From positions 191,521-255,520 of the forward strand of contig NZ_JACIEK010000005.1 in NCBI RefSeq assembly GCF_014196835.1: a stretch of DNA of 64,000 nt, in the 5' to 3' direction. The notes beneath the pieces were generated by a model. The model was not told the DNA's origin. It worked only from the letters and a program-made list of their open reading frames with translations, and made no database searches. The position numbers were made by a program, and so were the translations under genes. Source of the stretch: Aureimonas pseudogalii (GTDB taxonomy: Bacteria > Pseudomonadota > Alphaproteobacteria > Rhizobiales > Rhizobiaceae). Shown here one piece after another: positions 1-10,906 of this stretch; position 1 is the first letter of the stretch, and each line of letters begins with the position of its first letter.

Positions 1-58
1 CGACCCCACATCCATCTCTCAAGGCTGCCACGAGCAGCCATTAGCAGGGAACCGATCC

Positions 59-796
59 ATGTTCGATCTGACCGGCCGCAAGGCCCTCGTGACAGGCGCC
101 AGCGGCGGCATCGGCGAAGCGATCGCGCGCACCCTTCATGCGGCGGGCGCGACGGTGGGCCTCCATGGCACCCGGCGCGAGAAGCTCGAAGACCTCGCCG
201 CCGCGCTCGGCGAGCGGGCGCACGTCTTTCCCGCCGATCTCGGCAGCCGTGAAGACCAGAAAGCGCTGGCGGAAGCGGCCGACGCCGGGCTCGGCGGGGT
301 CGATATCCTCGTCAACAACGCGGGAATCACCAAGGACGGGCTCTTCGTGCGCATGTCGGACGAGGACTGGGACCGGGTGATCGAGGTCGATCTTACCGCC
401 ACCTTCCGTCTCACCCGCGGACTCACGCACCAGATGATGCGCCGTCGCTATGGCCGCATCGTCAACATCACCTCGATCGTGGGCGTCACCGGCAATCCCG
501 GCCAGACCAACTACTGCGCGGCGAAGGCCGGCATGATCGGCTTTTCCAAGTCGCTCGCGCAGGAGATCGCCTCGCGCAACGTCACGGTCAACTGCATCGC
601 GCCCGGCTTCATCTCCAGCGCCATGACCGAGAAGCTGAACGACAAACAGAAGGACGCGATCATGGGAGCGATCCCGATGAAGCGGATGGGCGATGCATCC
701 GAAATCGCGTCCGCCGCGTTGTTTCTGGCGTCCGAAGAGGCGGGCTACGTCACCGGCCAGACGATCCACGTCAATGGCGGCATGGCGATGATCTAA
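59..796 (+). CDS. fabG: 3-oxoacyl-[ACP] reductase FabG
   Basis: NADPH-dependent reduction of 3-oxoacyl-ACP to 3-hydroxyacyl-ACP in type II fatty acid elongation, in the cytosol. The 245-residue protein is a classical short-chain dehydrogenase: the Rossmann glycine motif TGASGGIG is near residues 12-19, NNAG at 86-89, and the catalytic Ser139, Tyr152 and Lys156 are in the expected spacing. The C-terminus VNGGMAMI is typical of FabG. It is followed by acpP and fabF on the same strand, the usual fatty-acid cluster order, which separates it from the many generic SDRs. The gene upstream (often fabD) would lie outside the window. Confidence 0.96.
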   Translation: MFDLTGRKALVTGASGGIGEAIARTLHAAGATVGLHGTRREKLEDLAAALGERAHVFPADLGSREDQKALAEAADAGLGGVDILVNNAGITKDGLFVRMSDEDWDRVIEVDLTATFRLTRGLTHQMMRRRYGRIVNITSIVGVTGNPGQTNYCAAKAGMIGFSKSLAQEIASRNVTVNCIAPGFISSAMTEKLNDKQKDAIMGAIPMKRMGDASEIASAALFLASEEAGYVTGQTIHVNGGMAMI

Positions 797-913
797 ACGA
801 CGCCCGGAGGCGTTGGCCCGGCACGCACCCCGTGCTAAGTCGCGCCTCTCTGGCGAAGGACCGGATGCCCTCGACCCATGGCGCCTCGAAGGGCCGGCCG
901 GAGCGGGCACAGC

Positions 914-941
914 TTGATTAACCGGAGTCCGACCGTTAACG
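914..941 (+). promoter_or_regulatory. Candidate acpP promoter
   Basis: TTGATT at 914-919 and TTAACG at 936-941 are separated by 16 bases, about 35 bases before the acpP start. This is a locally AT-richer patch in a GC-rich spacer. The match to a sigma-70-like promoter is modest. An independent acpP promoter would fit the very high expression usual for acyl carrier protein. Confidence 0.3.
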
Positions 942-975
942 AAACGTCGGACGCCATCTCAACGAAGGAATGACC

Positions 976-1212
976 ATGAGCGATACCGCTGAACGCGTGA
1001 AGAAGATTGTCGTCGAGCACCTGGGCGTCGAGCAGGAAAAGGTGACCGAGAACGCATCCTTCATCGACGATCTCGGCGCGGACAGCCTCGACACGGTCGA
1101 GCTGGTCATGGCGTTCGAGGAAGAGTTCGGCGTCGAGATCCCCGACGATGCGGCCGAGACCATCCTGACGGTCGGCGATGCGGTCAAGTTCATCGAGAAG
1201 AACCAAGCCTGA
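976..1212 (+). CDS. acpP: Acyl carrier protein
   Basis: Carries growing acyl chains on a phosphopantetheine arm for fatty acid, phospholipid and lipid A synthesis. It is a 78-residue acidic four-helix protein with the DSL attachment motif; Ser37 is the modified residue. I chose the ATG at 976 rather than the in-frame ATG at 970 because the AAGGA at 965-969 abuts 970 but is correctly spaced from 976, and because [10 protein letters not shown] is the usual ACP N-terminus. It lies between fabG and fabF. The 179-base spacer after fabG is long enough for its own promoter. Confidence 0.97.
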   Translation: MSDTAERVKKIVVEHLGVEQEKVTENASFIDDLGADSLDTVELVMAFEEEFGVEIPDDAAETILTVGDAVKFIEKNQA

Positions 1213-1249
1213 CGCTCTGACGGTCGCCGTCGCTGCAGAAGAGTATCGA

Positions 1250-2515
1250 ATGAGACGAGTCGTCATTACCGGCGTCGGCATGGTGAGCCCTCTCGGGGCC
1301 GGTGTCGACACCACCTGGAAGCATCTGCTGGACGGTCGCAACGCGGCCCGACGGATCGAGAGCTTCGAGGTCTCCGACCTGCCCTGCCAGATCGCGTGCC
1401 AAATCTCCCGTGGAGACGGCACCGACGGGACCTTCAATCCAGATCTCTGGATGGAGCCCAAGGAGCAGCGCAAGGTCGACGATTTCATCATCTTCGCGGT
1501 GGCGGCGGCGGCCGAGGCGCTGGATGATGCCGATTGGCATCCCGAGACCTACGATGATCAATGCGCCACCGGCGTGATGATCGGATCCGGCATCGGCGGC
1601 CTTCAGGGCATCGAGCGCCATTCGCTGATTCTCGCCGAGAAGGGTCCGCGACGCATCTCGCCCTTCTTCATTCCCGGCAGCCTGATCAATCTGGCGTCCG
1701 GTCACGTCTCCATCCGCAACAAGCTGCGCGGTCCCAATCACTCCGTGGTGACGGCCTGCTCCACCGGCGCGCATGCGATCGGCGACGCGTCGCGTCTCAT
1801 CATGCTCGGCGATGCCGACGTGATGGTCGCCGGCGGTGCCGAATCGCCGGTGTGCCGCATCTCGATGGCGGGCTTCGCGGCCTGCCGCGCGCTGTCCACG
1901 AGCTACAACGACGACCCGACTGCCGCCTCGCGCCCCTATGACCGCGGCCGGGATGGCTTCGTGATGGGCGAGGGCGCCGGCGTCGTGGTGCTCGAGGAAT
2001 ACGAGCATGCGAAGGCCCGCGGCGCGCGGATCTACGCCGAGATCACCGGCTACGGTCTCTCGGGCGATGCGCATCACATCACGGCGCCGGCCGAGGACGG
2101 CGACGGCGCCTATCGCTGCATGCGCATGGCGCTAAAGCGGGCCGGCATCGACCCCGGCGAGATCGACTACATTAACGCACACGGCACCTCGACGCCGCTC
2201 GGCGACGAGATCGAACTGCGCGCGATCGAGCGCGTGCTTGGCGACGCGGCCTCGCGCGCGACCATGTCGTCCACGAAGTCGGCGATCGGTCACCTTCTCG
2301 GGGCCGCCGGCTCGGTCGAGGCGATCTTCTGTGCGCTGGCGATTCGCGACAACGTGGCGCCGCCGACTCTCAATCTGAACGATCCGTCGGTGGAGACGTC
2401 GATCGACCTCGTTCCCAAGCGCAAGCGCGAGAAGCCGATCGACATCGCGCTATCGAACTCCTTCGGCTTCGGCGGAACCAACGCATCCCTCGTGCTGCGC
2501 CGCGTGGTGGACTGA
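1250..2515 (+). CDS. fabF: Beta-ketoacyl-ACP synthase II FabF
   Basis: Condenses malonyl-ACP with acyl-ACP during chain elongation. The 421-residue protein has the complete Cys-His-His triad of KAS I/II enzymes: Cys170 in TACSTGAHAIG, His311 in NAHGTSTPLGD and His348 in KSAIGHLLGAAGS. The C-terminal GFGGTNAS loop is intact. The frame stays open upstream of 1250, but MRRVVITGVG is the conserved family start. It sits 37 bases after acpP, in the classical fabG-acpP-fabF arrangement and probably co-transcribed with acpP. FabF rather than FabB is favoured by this neighbourhood. Confidence 0.96.
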   Translation: MRRVVITGVGMVSPLGAGVDTTWKHLLDGRNAARRIESFEVSDLPCQIACQISRGDGTDGTFNPDLWMEPKEQRKVDDFIIFAVAAAAEALDDADWHPETYDDQCATGVMIGSGIGGLQGIERHSLILAEKGPRRISPFFIPGSLINLASGHVSIRNKLRGPNHSVVTACSTGAHAIGDASRLIMLGDADVMVAGGAESPVCRISMAGFAACRALSTSYNDDPTAASRPYDRGRDGFVMGEGAGVVVLEEYEHAKARGARIYAEITGYGLSGDAHHITAPAEDGDGAYRCMRMALKRAGIDPGEIDYINAHGTSTPLGDEIELRAIERVLGDAASRATMSSTKSAIGHLLGAAGSVEAIFCALAIRDNVAPPTLNLNDPSVETSIDLVPKRKREKPIDIALSNSFGFGGTNASLVLRRVVD

Positions 2516-2670
2516 CCGACCCGGTCTTTTGCCACATTCCGATGATGGATCGAGCGTCCATCGCGAGCGTCGTTCGGGACGGCGAAAGCTGGAGCCGATC
2601 GCGGCGCTGCATTTGACAATGACGGGCCCGGCATCGGCGTGATGTCGCGCCCTCTCGCGGAGGCGCCGTC

Positions 2671-3822
2671 GTGACGACCGGACCCGAGACGACGACCCGT
2701 CCCCCGATGGACGCCCCCGCTCTGGTGACGCATGCCGATCTGGTGGCTGACCGCCGGCGCGCCAGGCGCCGTTCGAAGCGGGCCCGCGGCGGTCTCGTGA
2801 CGTTCCTCAGCTTCCTCTTCTCGCTGGCGCTGATCGCCGTGATCGGTGCGGCGCTTCTCTTCGTCTGGGGTCAGCGCCAGTTCGAAGGGCCGGGCCCGCT
2901 TCAGCAGGAGGCGACCTATCTCGTGCCGAAGGGTGGCGGGCTCGATACCATCGCGGCGGGTCTCGCCCGCAAGGGCATCGTCAGCGATCCCCGGATCTTC
3001 GAACTCGGCGTGCGCTACGAGAAGGCGGGCTCTGAGCTCAAGGCCGGCGAATACGCCTTCGCACCGGGCGCCAGCATGCGCTCCGTGATGGAGACCTTGC
3101 GCAGCGGCAATTCCATCCTGCACTCGGTCACCATTCCCGAGGGCTGGACCGTGCAGCAGATCTACGCGCGCCTCGCCGGCGACGAAACGCTGGTGGGCGA
3201 CATGCCGGCCACCGCGCCGGAGGGAACGCTGCTGCCGGAAACCTACAAGTTTACCCGCGGCATGAGCCGCGCCGAACTCGTGGCGCAGATGACCGCCGCG
3301 CAGTCGAAGCTCGTCTCCGAGATCTGGGCGGGCCGGCAGAGCGATCTTCCGGTGAAGGACATCGGCCAGTTCGTGACGCTCGCTTCGATCGTCGAGAAGG
3401 AGACCGGTGTCGATGCGGAGCGCCCGCATGTCGCTTCCGTCTTCGTCAATCGGCTGCGCCAGGGGATGCGGCTCCAGTCCGATCCGACGATCATCTACGG
3501 GATCTGGGGCGGGGCCGGCAAACCCGCGGGCGAGCCGATCCGCCAGTCGCATATTGCCGGCGAGACACCCTACAACACCTACGTGATCCGCGGCCTGCCG
3601 CCCGGCCCGATCGCCAATCCCGGCCGTGCCGCGTTGGAGGCCGTTGCGCATCCGCTGGATACGAGGGATCTCTACTTCGTAGCGGACGGGACGGGCGGAC
3701 ATGCCTTCGCGGCGACCCTTTCCGAGCACAACACGAACGTGCGCAAATATCGCGAGATCGAGCGGCGCAACGGAACGGCGCAGGCGGCCGAGCCGACCGG
3801 CACTGGCGCCAGCCTCGAATGA
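2671..3822 (+). CDS. mltG: Endolytic murein transglycosylase MltG (YceG-like)
   Basis: Inner-membrane lytic transglycosylase that cleaves nascent glycan strands and is thought to terminate peptidoglycan polymerisation. The 383-residue protein has a basic cytoplasmic N-terminus, one membrane helix at about residues 44-66, a LysM-like region (about 82-135) and the YceG catalytic domain. The family catalytic-glutamate motif VEKET is at 241-245, followed by VASVFVNRL. It starts at GTG 2671 with GCGGAGG at 2657-2663 as ribosome binding site. The fabF-mltG-yicC-gmk order is widely conserved in alphaproteobacteria. Confidence 0.94.
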   Translation: MTTGPETTTRPPMDAPALVTHADLVADRRRARRRSKRARGGLVTFLSFLFSLALIAVIGAALLFVWGQRQFEGPGPLQQEATYLVPKGGGLDTIAAGLARKGIVSDPRIFELGVRYEKAGSELKAGEYAFAPGASMRSVMETLRSGNSILHSVTIPEGWTVQQIYARLAGDETLVGDMPATAPEGTLLPETYKFTRGMSRAELVAQMTAAQSKLVSEIWAGRQSDLPVKDIGQFVTLASIVEKETGVDAERPHVASVFVNRLRQGMRLQSDPTIIYGIWGGAGKPAGEPIRQSHIAGETPYNTYVIRGLPPGPIANPGRAALEAVAHPLDTRDLYFVADGTGGHAFAATLSEHNTNVRKYREIERRNGTAQAAEPTGTGASLE

Positions 3823-3868
3823 GCATTGCTCGATCGAGGTCGGCGGCATTCGGCGAACGGAAGATCCC

Positions 3869-4758
3869 ATGTCGGTCATGAGCATGACGGGCTTCGCCCG
3901 CTACGATGGCGAAAGTGCCGGCTCGGCCTTCGGCTGGGAACTCAGGTCCGTCAACGGCAAGGGGCTGGAGGTCCGGGTGCGGACGCCGCCGGGGCTGGAC
4001 CGGCTGGAAGCGGAGATCCGCCGGGCCGTGCAGGTAAGGCTCTCGCGCGGCCATCTGAACCTGACGCTGACGATCGATCGCGGGAGGGGTGCCGCGTCCG
4101 GCGTCACCGTCGATGCCGGCCTTCTGGCGGAACTCGTCCGCATCTCCGCCGGCCTCGTTCGGGACGGCCACGCTGCCTTACCAACGGCCGACGGGCTTCT
4201 GTCGCTACGGGGCGTTCTCGACATGGCGCCCGCTGCGGACAGCGAGGCCGTGCCCGACGATCTCGCCCGCGACCTTCTGGCTGGTCTCGACGTCGCGCTT
4301 GAGCGTCTCGTCGCCTCCCGGTCGGAAGAGGGTAGAGCATTGCGTGCGCTGCTCGACGACCAACTCGATCGGATCGCGGCCCTGGCCGCCGAAGCCGAGA
4401 ACGATCCTGCTCGAAGCATCGACGTGATCCGCGCCCGGCTTCAGCGTCAGGTGGCGGAGCTCCTCGGCGCGGCGGGTTCCGCGTTCGACGAGGCGCGGCT
4501 GCACGCGGAAGCCGCCCTTCTCGCCGCCAAGGCCGACATCCGCGAAGAATTGGACCGGCTGAGCGCCCACGTCGCCGCCTGCCGCGAGCTGCTCGAGCAG
4601 GGGGGGCCTATCGGTCGCCGTCTGGACTTCATGGCGCAGGAATTTAACCGCGAATCGAATACGCTGTGCTCCAAGTCGAACGCGACGTCGCTCACAGCCA
4701 TCGGCGTCGAGTTGAAGGTCGTGGTGGATCAGTTTCGCGAACAGGTGCAGAACATCGA

Positions 4759-4762
<4 letters not shown>
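3869..4762 (+). CDS. YicC family endoribonuclease-like protein
   Basis: Member of the YicC/YloC family, whose E. coli member has been reported as an endoribonuclease acting on small RNAs. The 297-residue protein shows the family N-terminus [10 protein letters not shown], the segment [14 protein letters not shown], and the conserved C-terminal block [20 protein letters not shown] start at the ATG at 3869 (MSVMSMTGF); the frame is open further upstream inside mltG. Its stop overlaps the gmk start by four bases (ATGA), so translational coupling to gmk is likely, and the YicC-gmk pairing is common across bacteria. The RNase role here is inferred from the family. Confidence 0.92.
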
Positions 4763-5436
<674 letters not shown>

Positions 5437-5454
5437 CGAGGCCACAAGGCGGGT

Positions 5455-6300
5455 TCAGTCCAGCGCGTTGGAGTCCAGCGCGTTGGCGAGGCGGACGAAC
5501 TCCGCCACCGACAGGGTCTCGGCCCTGCGCTGCGGCTCGATCTCGGCGCGCGCGAGCAATGCCTCGCCGCCGACCGGCTTGAGGCTCTGGCGCAGCATCT
5601 TGCGGCGCTGGCCGAAGGCGGCGGCTGTGACGCGCTCCAGCCGGCCGAGTTCGACGAGAAGGGGATCGGGGCGCGGGCGTAACTGGACGATTGCGGAGGT
5701 GACCTTCGGCGGCGGCGTGAAAGCCTCGCGCGAAACCTCGAAGAGGATCTGTGCTTCCGTGCGCCAACCGCAGAGAACGCCGAGCCGGCCGTAATGGTCG
5801 TCGTCCGCCCCCGCGACGATGCGCTGGGCCACCTCCTTCTGGAACATCAGCGTCAGATCGGTCCAGCGCGGCGGCCAGTCGGGAACGGTGATCCAGTCGA
5901 GCAGCAGCTGCGTGCCGACATTGTAGGGCAGGTTCGCGACGATCTTGAACGGACCCTCGGTGAGCGTCGAAGGGTCGATGCGCAGCGCGTCGCCCTCCAC
6001 CACCGTCAGGCGACCGGGATAGTGGTCAGCGATCGCATGGAGCGCGGGCAAACAGCGCGCGTCCTTCTCGATGGCGATGACATGCGCGGCGCCGTGCGAG
6101 AGAAGCGCGCGCGTCAGACCGCCGGGACCGGGGCCGACCTCGACCACGACCTGTCCTTCGAGCGGCAGGGCCTGGCGCGCGATGCGGCCGGTGAGGTTGA
6201 GGTCGAGCAGGAAGTTCTGGCCGAGTGCCCGGCGCGGATCCAGCCCGTGCGATTCCAACACGACGCGCAACGGCGGAAGACCGTCCAAAGCAATGGTCAC
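5455..6300 (-). CDS. rsmA: 16S rRNA (adenine1518/1519-N6)-dimethyltransferase
   Basis: KsgA/RsmA dimethylates two adjacent adenosines in the 3' hairpin of 16S rRNA with S-adenosylmethionine, late in 30S assembly; loss classically gives kasugamycin resistance. The 281-residue protein has the family start motif ALGQNFL (about 26-31), the SAM site [12 protein letters not shown] (about 52-63) and the catalytic NLPY motif at 123-126. It is the last gene of the minus-strand lptF-to-rsmA run, and its start overlaps the pdxA stop by four bases. The pdxA-rsmA pairing is conserved in many proteobacteria. Confidence 0.96.
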   Translation of the reverse strand: MTIALDGLPPLRVVLESHGLDPRRALGQNFLLDLNLTGRIARQALPLEGQVVVEVGPGPGGLTRALLSHGAAHVIAIEKDARCLPALHAIADHYPGRLTVVEGDALRIDPSTLTEGPFKIVANLPYNVGTQLLLDWITVPDWPPRWTDLTLMFQKEVAQRIVAGADDDHYGRLGVLCGWRTEAQILFEVSREAFTPPPKVTSAIVQLRPRPDPLLVELGRLERVTAAAFGQRRKMLRQSLKPVGGEALLARAEIEPQRRAETLSVAEFVRLANALDSNALD

Positions 6301-7346
6301 GAAGCGGAAGCCTCGTTCTGGATCGAGGACATGCGCCCCGCGAGCCGCAACGCCGCAACGAAGGAAGCGGGGCGCGCCGTTCCCAGCCCTGCGAGATCGG
6401 CAGCCGTGCCGTGATCGGGCGAGGTGCGGATGATCGGCAGGCCGAGCGTCACGTTCACCGTCTCGTCGAAGGCCAGCGTCTTGGCGGGGATCAGCGCCTG
6501 ATCGTGATACATGCAGAGCGCCACGTCGTAGCGCGCACGCGCCTCGGCGTGGAACATCGTGTCGCCGGGGAGGGGGCCGACGACGTCCAGCCCCTCATGC
6601 CGCAGGATCTCCACCGCCGGGCGAATGACCTCCTCGTCCTCGCGCCCGATCGCGCCCCGTTCGCCGGCATGCGGATTGAGACCCGACACGGCGAGGCGTG
6701 GTGCATTGAGCCCGAAGCGGGCACGCAAGTCCGCCGCGACGATGCGGGCGGTCGAGAGGATGAGTTCGGTGGTCAGGGCCTTCGGCACGTCCGCCAGCGG
6801 AATGTGGATGGTGACGGGGACGCAGGAAAGCTCCGGCCCCGTCAGCAGCATCACCGGCTGCACCGGGCACCCGGTCAGCGCGCCGCAAAGCTCGGCAAGA
6901 TACTCCGTATGGCCGGGATGGGCGAAGCCGACGTCGTAGAGCGCCTTCTTATCGATCGGATTGGTGACCATCGCCGACGCCTCGCCGGCCAGCACCAGTC
7001 GCGTCGCCCGGTCGATCGCCTCGATCGTTCCGGCGCCGTTGGCAGGATCGGGCCGGCCCGGCGCCTCGGCATGGCGATTGACGAGCGGCAGGATGGAAAG
7101 CCCGTCGAACGCCACGTCGAACTCGGCGATCGACCCGACGGTGCGAATCGTCACGTCGAAGCGGAGACGCTCCGCCCGGCGCGCCATCATCTCGGGGTCG
7201 GCGATGAGGACGAAAGGCGGTAGCGACCATTCCGCGCGTCGCCGATGCGCCATGAGCGTGATGTCCGGCCCGACGCCGGACGGCTCCCCTACGGTCACCA
7301 CGAGAGGGCGAGGGCCCGCAGCGTCGTTCACGGCCGCTTCAGTCAC
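6297..7346 (-). CDS. pdxA: 4-hydroxythreonine-4-phosphate dehydrogenase PdxA
   Basis: NAD-dependent oxidation of 4-phosphohydroxy-L-threonine in the DXP-dependent route to pyridoxal phosphate. The 349-residue protein carries the three metal-binding histidines of the family: His146 in HPGHTEYL, His226 in NPHAGE and His281 in MYHDQ. The N-terminal GEPSGVGPD motif is also clear. It lies one base downstream of the surA-like gene and overlaps rsmA, so it belongs to the envelope operon. PLP made by this pathway serves, among others, GlyA encoded at 51 kb. Confidence 0.95.
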   Translation of the reverse strand: MTEAAVNDAAGPRPLVVTVGEPSGVGPDITLMAHRRRAEWSLPPFVLIADPEMMARRAERLRFDVTIRTVGSIAEFDVAFDGLSILPLVNRHAEAPGRPDPANGAGTIEAIDRATRLVLAGEASAMVTNPIDKKALYDVGFAHPGHTEYLAELCGALTGCPVQPVMLLTGPELSCVPVTIHIPLADVPKALTTELILSTARIVAADLRARFGLNAPRLAVSGLNPHAGERGAIGREDEEVIRPAVEILRHEGLDVVGPLPGDTMFHAEARARYDVALCMYHDQALIPAKTLAFDETVNVTLGLPIIRTSPDHGTAADLAGLGTARPASFVAALRLAGRMSSIQNEASAS

Positions 7347-7347
7347 C

Positions 7348-8286
7348 TCAGCGGTTCACGATGGTGGCTTTGTCCTGCAGCTTCTTCAGGAAGACCTTGT
7401 CCGGCTCCTGCTTGCCCATGGCCTCGAGATCCTTGGCCTGGAACACCATGGCCGCGGCCTGATCGTCGGACACGGAGCGGGTGTCGCACACCGCGATGAA
7501 CTCGACGCCGCGTTCGGTCTCCTGCGCCTTCGTGGTGGCGCCGCGCGAGGCCGAGCTGATCTCGTCCTTCCAGCGGGGCGGCAACTCGGGCTGGGCCACC
7601 CGACCGAGATCGCGCACCGTCACGTCGCGCAGGCCGCGCGCCACGTCATAGGTGGCGGGGCAGCTGGTGAAGCGCTGGCGCAGGCTGTTGGCCTCGCTCA
7701 TGCGCCGCGACAGCTGCGAGGCGCGCTTGTCCTGCGGCACCACGAAGATGATCTGCTGCAGCGTGTACTCGGTCGTGCTCGGCTTCTTGCCGCCTTCGCT
7801 CAGCATCCGCTGCACCACGTCCTGCTCTGACAGGCGTTCGGTCTGCCGCACGTTGGCGAGCACGGCCTGGCCCCAGCCCATCTGGACACGGATGTAATCC
7901 TTGAACCCCTTCGCCGAGAAGCCGGCCCGGCCGAGCACTTCGCCGAGCTGCGCTTCGGTCAGCTTGTTGTCGCGGGCGAAGCGTCCGAAGGCTTCGTCCA
8001 CCGCCCCGTCGGGGATGGAGATGCCACGTCGGCGGATCTCCTGAGACTTCAGCGCCTCGTCGATCAACTCCTGCTTGGCAGCGGCGTCGCCGCCTGGCAC
8101 CCGCCGCAGCTTGAGGAAAGCCGCGCGCTGCTGGATCTGGTAGGTGGTGATCGCCTGCTTGTTGACGACGACGCTGATCCCGGAGGCGGCCATGGCCGGC
8201 AGCACCGAAAGCCCCGCGCCGCTCAGGCACGAGATCGCGAGGACCGAGGTGACGGTCAGGCGGGCGAGGGACGAACGTACGGTCAT
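7348..8286 (-). CDS. Periplasmic SurA-like chaperone / peptidyl-prolyl isomerase
   Basis: Likely periplasmic folding factor for outer-membrane proteins such as LptD, encoded just upstream. The 312-residue precursor has a signal peptide ending near AMA (about residue 33), then a SurA N-terminal-type domain beginning [19 protein letters not shown] parvulin-like segment follows around 160-260 ([22 protein letters not shown]). It is shorter than E. coli SurA (about 430), consistent with a single parvulin domain, as is usual in Rhizobiales. The lptD-surA-pdxA-rsmA order matches the E. coli surA locus and supports the role. Isomerase activity is unproven. Confidence 0.88.
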   Translation of the reverse strand: MTVRSSLARLTVTSVLAISCLSGAGLSVLPAMAASGISVVVNKQAITTYQIQQRAAFLKLRRVPGGDAAAKQELIDEALKSQEIRRRGISIPDGAVDEAFGRFARDNKLTEAQLGEVLGRAGFSAKGFKDYIRVQMGWGQAVLANVRQTERLSEQDVVQRMLSEGGKKPSTTEYTLQQIIFVVPQDKRASQLSRRMSEANSLRQRFTSCPATYDVARGLRDVTVRDLGRVAQPELPPRWKDEISSASRGATTKAQETERGVEFIAVCDTRSVSDDQAAAMVFQAKDLEAMGKQEPDKVFLKKLQDKATIVNR

Positions 8287-8449
8287 GATCTCTATCTCTC
8301 CCGACCCGGGCTTTTGCGCGGTGCCGCCGCAACTTTGCCGCTTGTAGCGACGGCATGGGGCGAAACCATGATGCTTCTAGAGCATTGTGCCGGTCATCGA
8401 AACGGGTCGACCGGGCAAGTCCAGCGCCGCGCCAGTTTCGGGGGCCGGC

Positions 8450-10906
8450 TCAGTTCGACGACCCCAGGCCATAGCCGAACTCGGCGTCGGCCAGCGTGCG
8501 AAGCGACAGCTTGAACAGGACCTTCGTCTCCGAAGTGTCGAGATTGTAGCGGTCTTCCGTCTGCTGGTACTGCGCGATCAGGCTGAAGCACTCGTCGGCA
8601 TAGCCGATGCCCAGCGTGCGGTCGATGATCGCGCTGTTCTGGATGTCGTAGGAGAGCGAGCCGAAGGTGCGGATCTGGTCGGTGACGCGCACGGTGGCCG
8701 ACGCCGTCACCTGATTGCGATCCTCCGCGAAGCCATAGATCGGCTGCGCCGCGATCTGCGAGTAGGTGACCGACGTGTCGACCTTCTTGTAGGAAACGCC
8801 CGCCATCAGGTCGGCACGGTTAAGCGCCAGCGACTCCTCGTCGAAACGACCCTGCGCACCGAGGTTCAGGCCGAACGGCGTGCTGAGCGCGACGGCGGAG
8901 ACGTAGTCGGAGCGATCGGTCTCCAGTCCGGAATCGAAGCCCACGAGCGCGAGATCGACCTGCGCATAGGGGTTCTCTCCGGCCAGGTGGAAGGACTGGC
9001 CGATCAGTGCGTCGATCGCGTAGCCCGCCCCGAAGATGCCGGCATATTGCACGCCGACATTGGCGCGCGTGCCGCCCTCGATCCGGTCGTAGCCGGAGAA
9101 CTTGTCTTCGTCGAAGAGGTTGGAGGCGTTGAAGACGAGGCTCTGCGCGTCCTCGTTGGGCAGGCGTCCGGCATCCATCTCGTCGGGACGCACGAGAAGC
9201 TGGGCGATCGGCGTGACGATGTGCGTGGCGCTGCCGTTCTCGATGAGGAACGGATAGCGGGCCTCGAGCCCGGCCGTCGCCATGGCGCGGCCGCCGGCCT
9301 CATTCACGTCGGTATCGCCGAAGCGCGTGCCGTCGAACTGGTAGCCGGTGGCGCTCATGTCGGCGCGGTAGAGGTCGCCCCGCGCCGAGGCCGAGGGCGT
9401 CAGCTGCAGGCCCGCTTCGGTGGTGAAGGTGCGCTTCCACTTCGCATCGACGCTGGCGCGTGAATAGTCGCCCTCCAGCGTCGCACGACGGAAGTAGTCG
9501 GTGCGGAACGGGAAGCCGCGCGAGCCGTCGCAGACGCTGTTGTCGAGGAACTGCGACTGGCAGATGAGCAGATAGCCGGCGCTGGTGTCGTCGCGACGCA
9601 GATGCGTCATGTTCGCGTCGAACTGCAGCTGACCGCCGAGGACCGAATTCTCCTCGATTCTCTGGTAGTCGAGCGTCGGCAGCGCGTAGGGCTGCACGTC
9701 CGAGATCAGCGTGTTCTCGGTCTGCGCGTCGAACTTCTGCGCGCGCAGGTCGAAGAAGCTCTGCTCGCCGAGGCCGGTGAGGTAGATTTCCGACGTGTGG
9801 TAGATCTGCGAGAAGTTCTCGATGTCGTAGACGTTCGAGAAGTTCGTGTCGCTCTGGGCGAGAACGTCCCAGCCGAAGGTCCAGCGCTCGTTGATCGCGA
9901 AGCGCCCGGTGGTGCCGATCATGCCGCGATCGGTATCGGACGGGTCGAGCGTCGTGGTGACGTTGTCGGAGCGGAAGTCGCCGAAGGCGTCGGGATCGCG
10001 CTGGGCGATGCCGGCGGTCTGCAGCGTGAAGTAGCCGTTCTCAGTCGCCTTGCGATACTCGACTTCGCCGAGGAAGCCCTGCTTGGAGAAGTAGGTGCCC
10101 GCGACCGTCGCATCCGACGTGTCGTCGATGGCGAAGTAGTAGGGGATGCGCACGCCGAAGCCGGTGTCGCTCGACGACTTGAAGCTCGGCGCCAGCAGGC
10201 CGGACTGGCGCTTCACGGTCGGATCGGGCGAGGCGAAGTATGGCAGGTAGGCGAGCGGCTTGCCGAAGAACTCGAAGCGCGCGCCGTAGTAGCGGATGAC
10301 CTTGTTCTTCTGGTCCCAGACGATGCGGCGCGCCTTCACCTGCCACAGGGGCGGGCGCTCCGGGTTCTTCTCGCAGGCCTCGCAGGCCGTGTAGACGCCC
10401 TGCTCGAAGGTCGTGACCTCGGCGTCCTGGCGCACGGCCTGGCCCGCGGCGAAGCGCGTGTTGTCGGGCGTCTCGATGCGCAGCGCGCGCACGAAGCCGT
10501 TGGCGAAATCGTCGGTCAGGTCGATGGAATCGGCATAGATGCGGTTGCCGGTCGGCTCGATCAGCTCGACGTCGCCCGAGGCCACCAGACGGCGGGCCTT
10601 CTGGTCGTAGACGATGTTGCGCGACACGAGCTTGTAGGCGCCGTAGTCGATCTGGATGCCGCCGGTCGCGGTGACGACGCCGCGCTCGGAATCGTAGGTG
10701 ACCGTATCGGCCGCGAGGAAGAGCTGCGTGCCTTCGGGCACCGAGACGTTGGCCCCGAGCTCGCCGAGGCCCGCCTGCGCAAGCGCCGGCGTCGTCGCCA
10801 GGGCGAGCACCGACAGTGCCGCGCCGGCCAGGAGTGCGCTCTTCGCCCTGGACCGTCCCCTGGTCCGGGCGTCGCGCGAGTTCCCCCTCGCTGTCATTCT
10901 AACCAT
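8450..10906 (-). CDS. lptD: LPS-assembly protein LptD
   Basis: Outer-membrane beta-barrel that, with LptE, inserts lipopolysaccharide into the outer leaflet. The 818-residue precursor has a signal peptide ending near ALAQ (about 44) and an OstA/LptA-like beta-jellyroll domain (about 55-150). A long barrel rich in alternating aromatic strands and YxF-type termini follows. Cysteines are sparse: a CEAC pair at 175/178, two in a mid-barrel loop and one near the C-terminus at about 773. This differs from the E. coli CC pair. The start overlaps the lptG stop by eight bases, so coupling to lptF-lptG is direct. Confidence 0.95.
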   Translation of the reverse strand: MVRMTARGNSRDARTRGRSRAKSALLAGAALSVLALATTPALAQAGLGELGANVSVPEGTQLFLAADTVTYDSERGVVTATGGIQIDYGAYKLVSRNIVYDQKARRLVASGDVELIEPTGNRIYADSIDLTDDFANGFVRALRIETPDNTRFAAGQAVRQDAEVTTFEQGVYTACEACEKNPERPPLWQVKARRIVWDQKNKVIRYYGARFEFFGKPLAYLPYFASPDPTVKRQSGLLAPSFKSSSDTGFGVRIPYYFAIDDTSDATVAGTYFSKQGFLGEVEYRKATENGYFTLQTAGIAQRDPDAFGDFRSDNVTTTLDPSDTDRGMIGTTGRFAINERWTFGWDVLAQSDTNFSNVYDIENFSQIYHTSEIYLTGLGEQSFFDLRAQKFDAQTENTLISDVQPYALPTLDYQRIEENSVLGGQLQFDANMTHLRRDDTSAGYLLICQSQFLDNSVCDGSRGFPFRTDYFRRATLEGDYSRASVDAKWKRTFTTEAGLQLTPSASARGDLYRADMSATGYQFDGTRFGDTDVNEAGGRAMATAGLEARYPFLIENGSATHIVTPIAQLLVRPDEMDAGRLPNEDAQSLVFNASNLFDEDKFSGYDRIEGGTRANVGVQYAGIFGAGYAIDALIGQSFHLAGENPYAQVDLALVGFDSGLETDRSDYVSAVALSTPFGLNLGAQGRFDEESLALNRADLMAGVSYKKVDTSVTYSQIAAQPIYGFAEDRNQVTASATVRVTDQIRTFGSLSYDIQNSAIIDRTLGIGYADECFSLIAQYQQTEDRYNLDTSETKVLFKLSLRTLADAEFGYGLGSSN

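Noticed and set aside
8287..8449. Spacer between the surA-like gene and lptD resembling a rhizobial interspersed palindrome (TTCTAGAGCATT start)
   Set aside because: Only the first dozen bases match the remembered consensus and no closing inverted half is present; no second copy was seen in the window.
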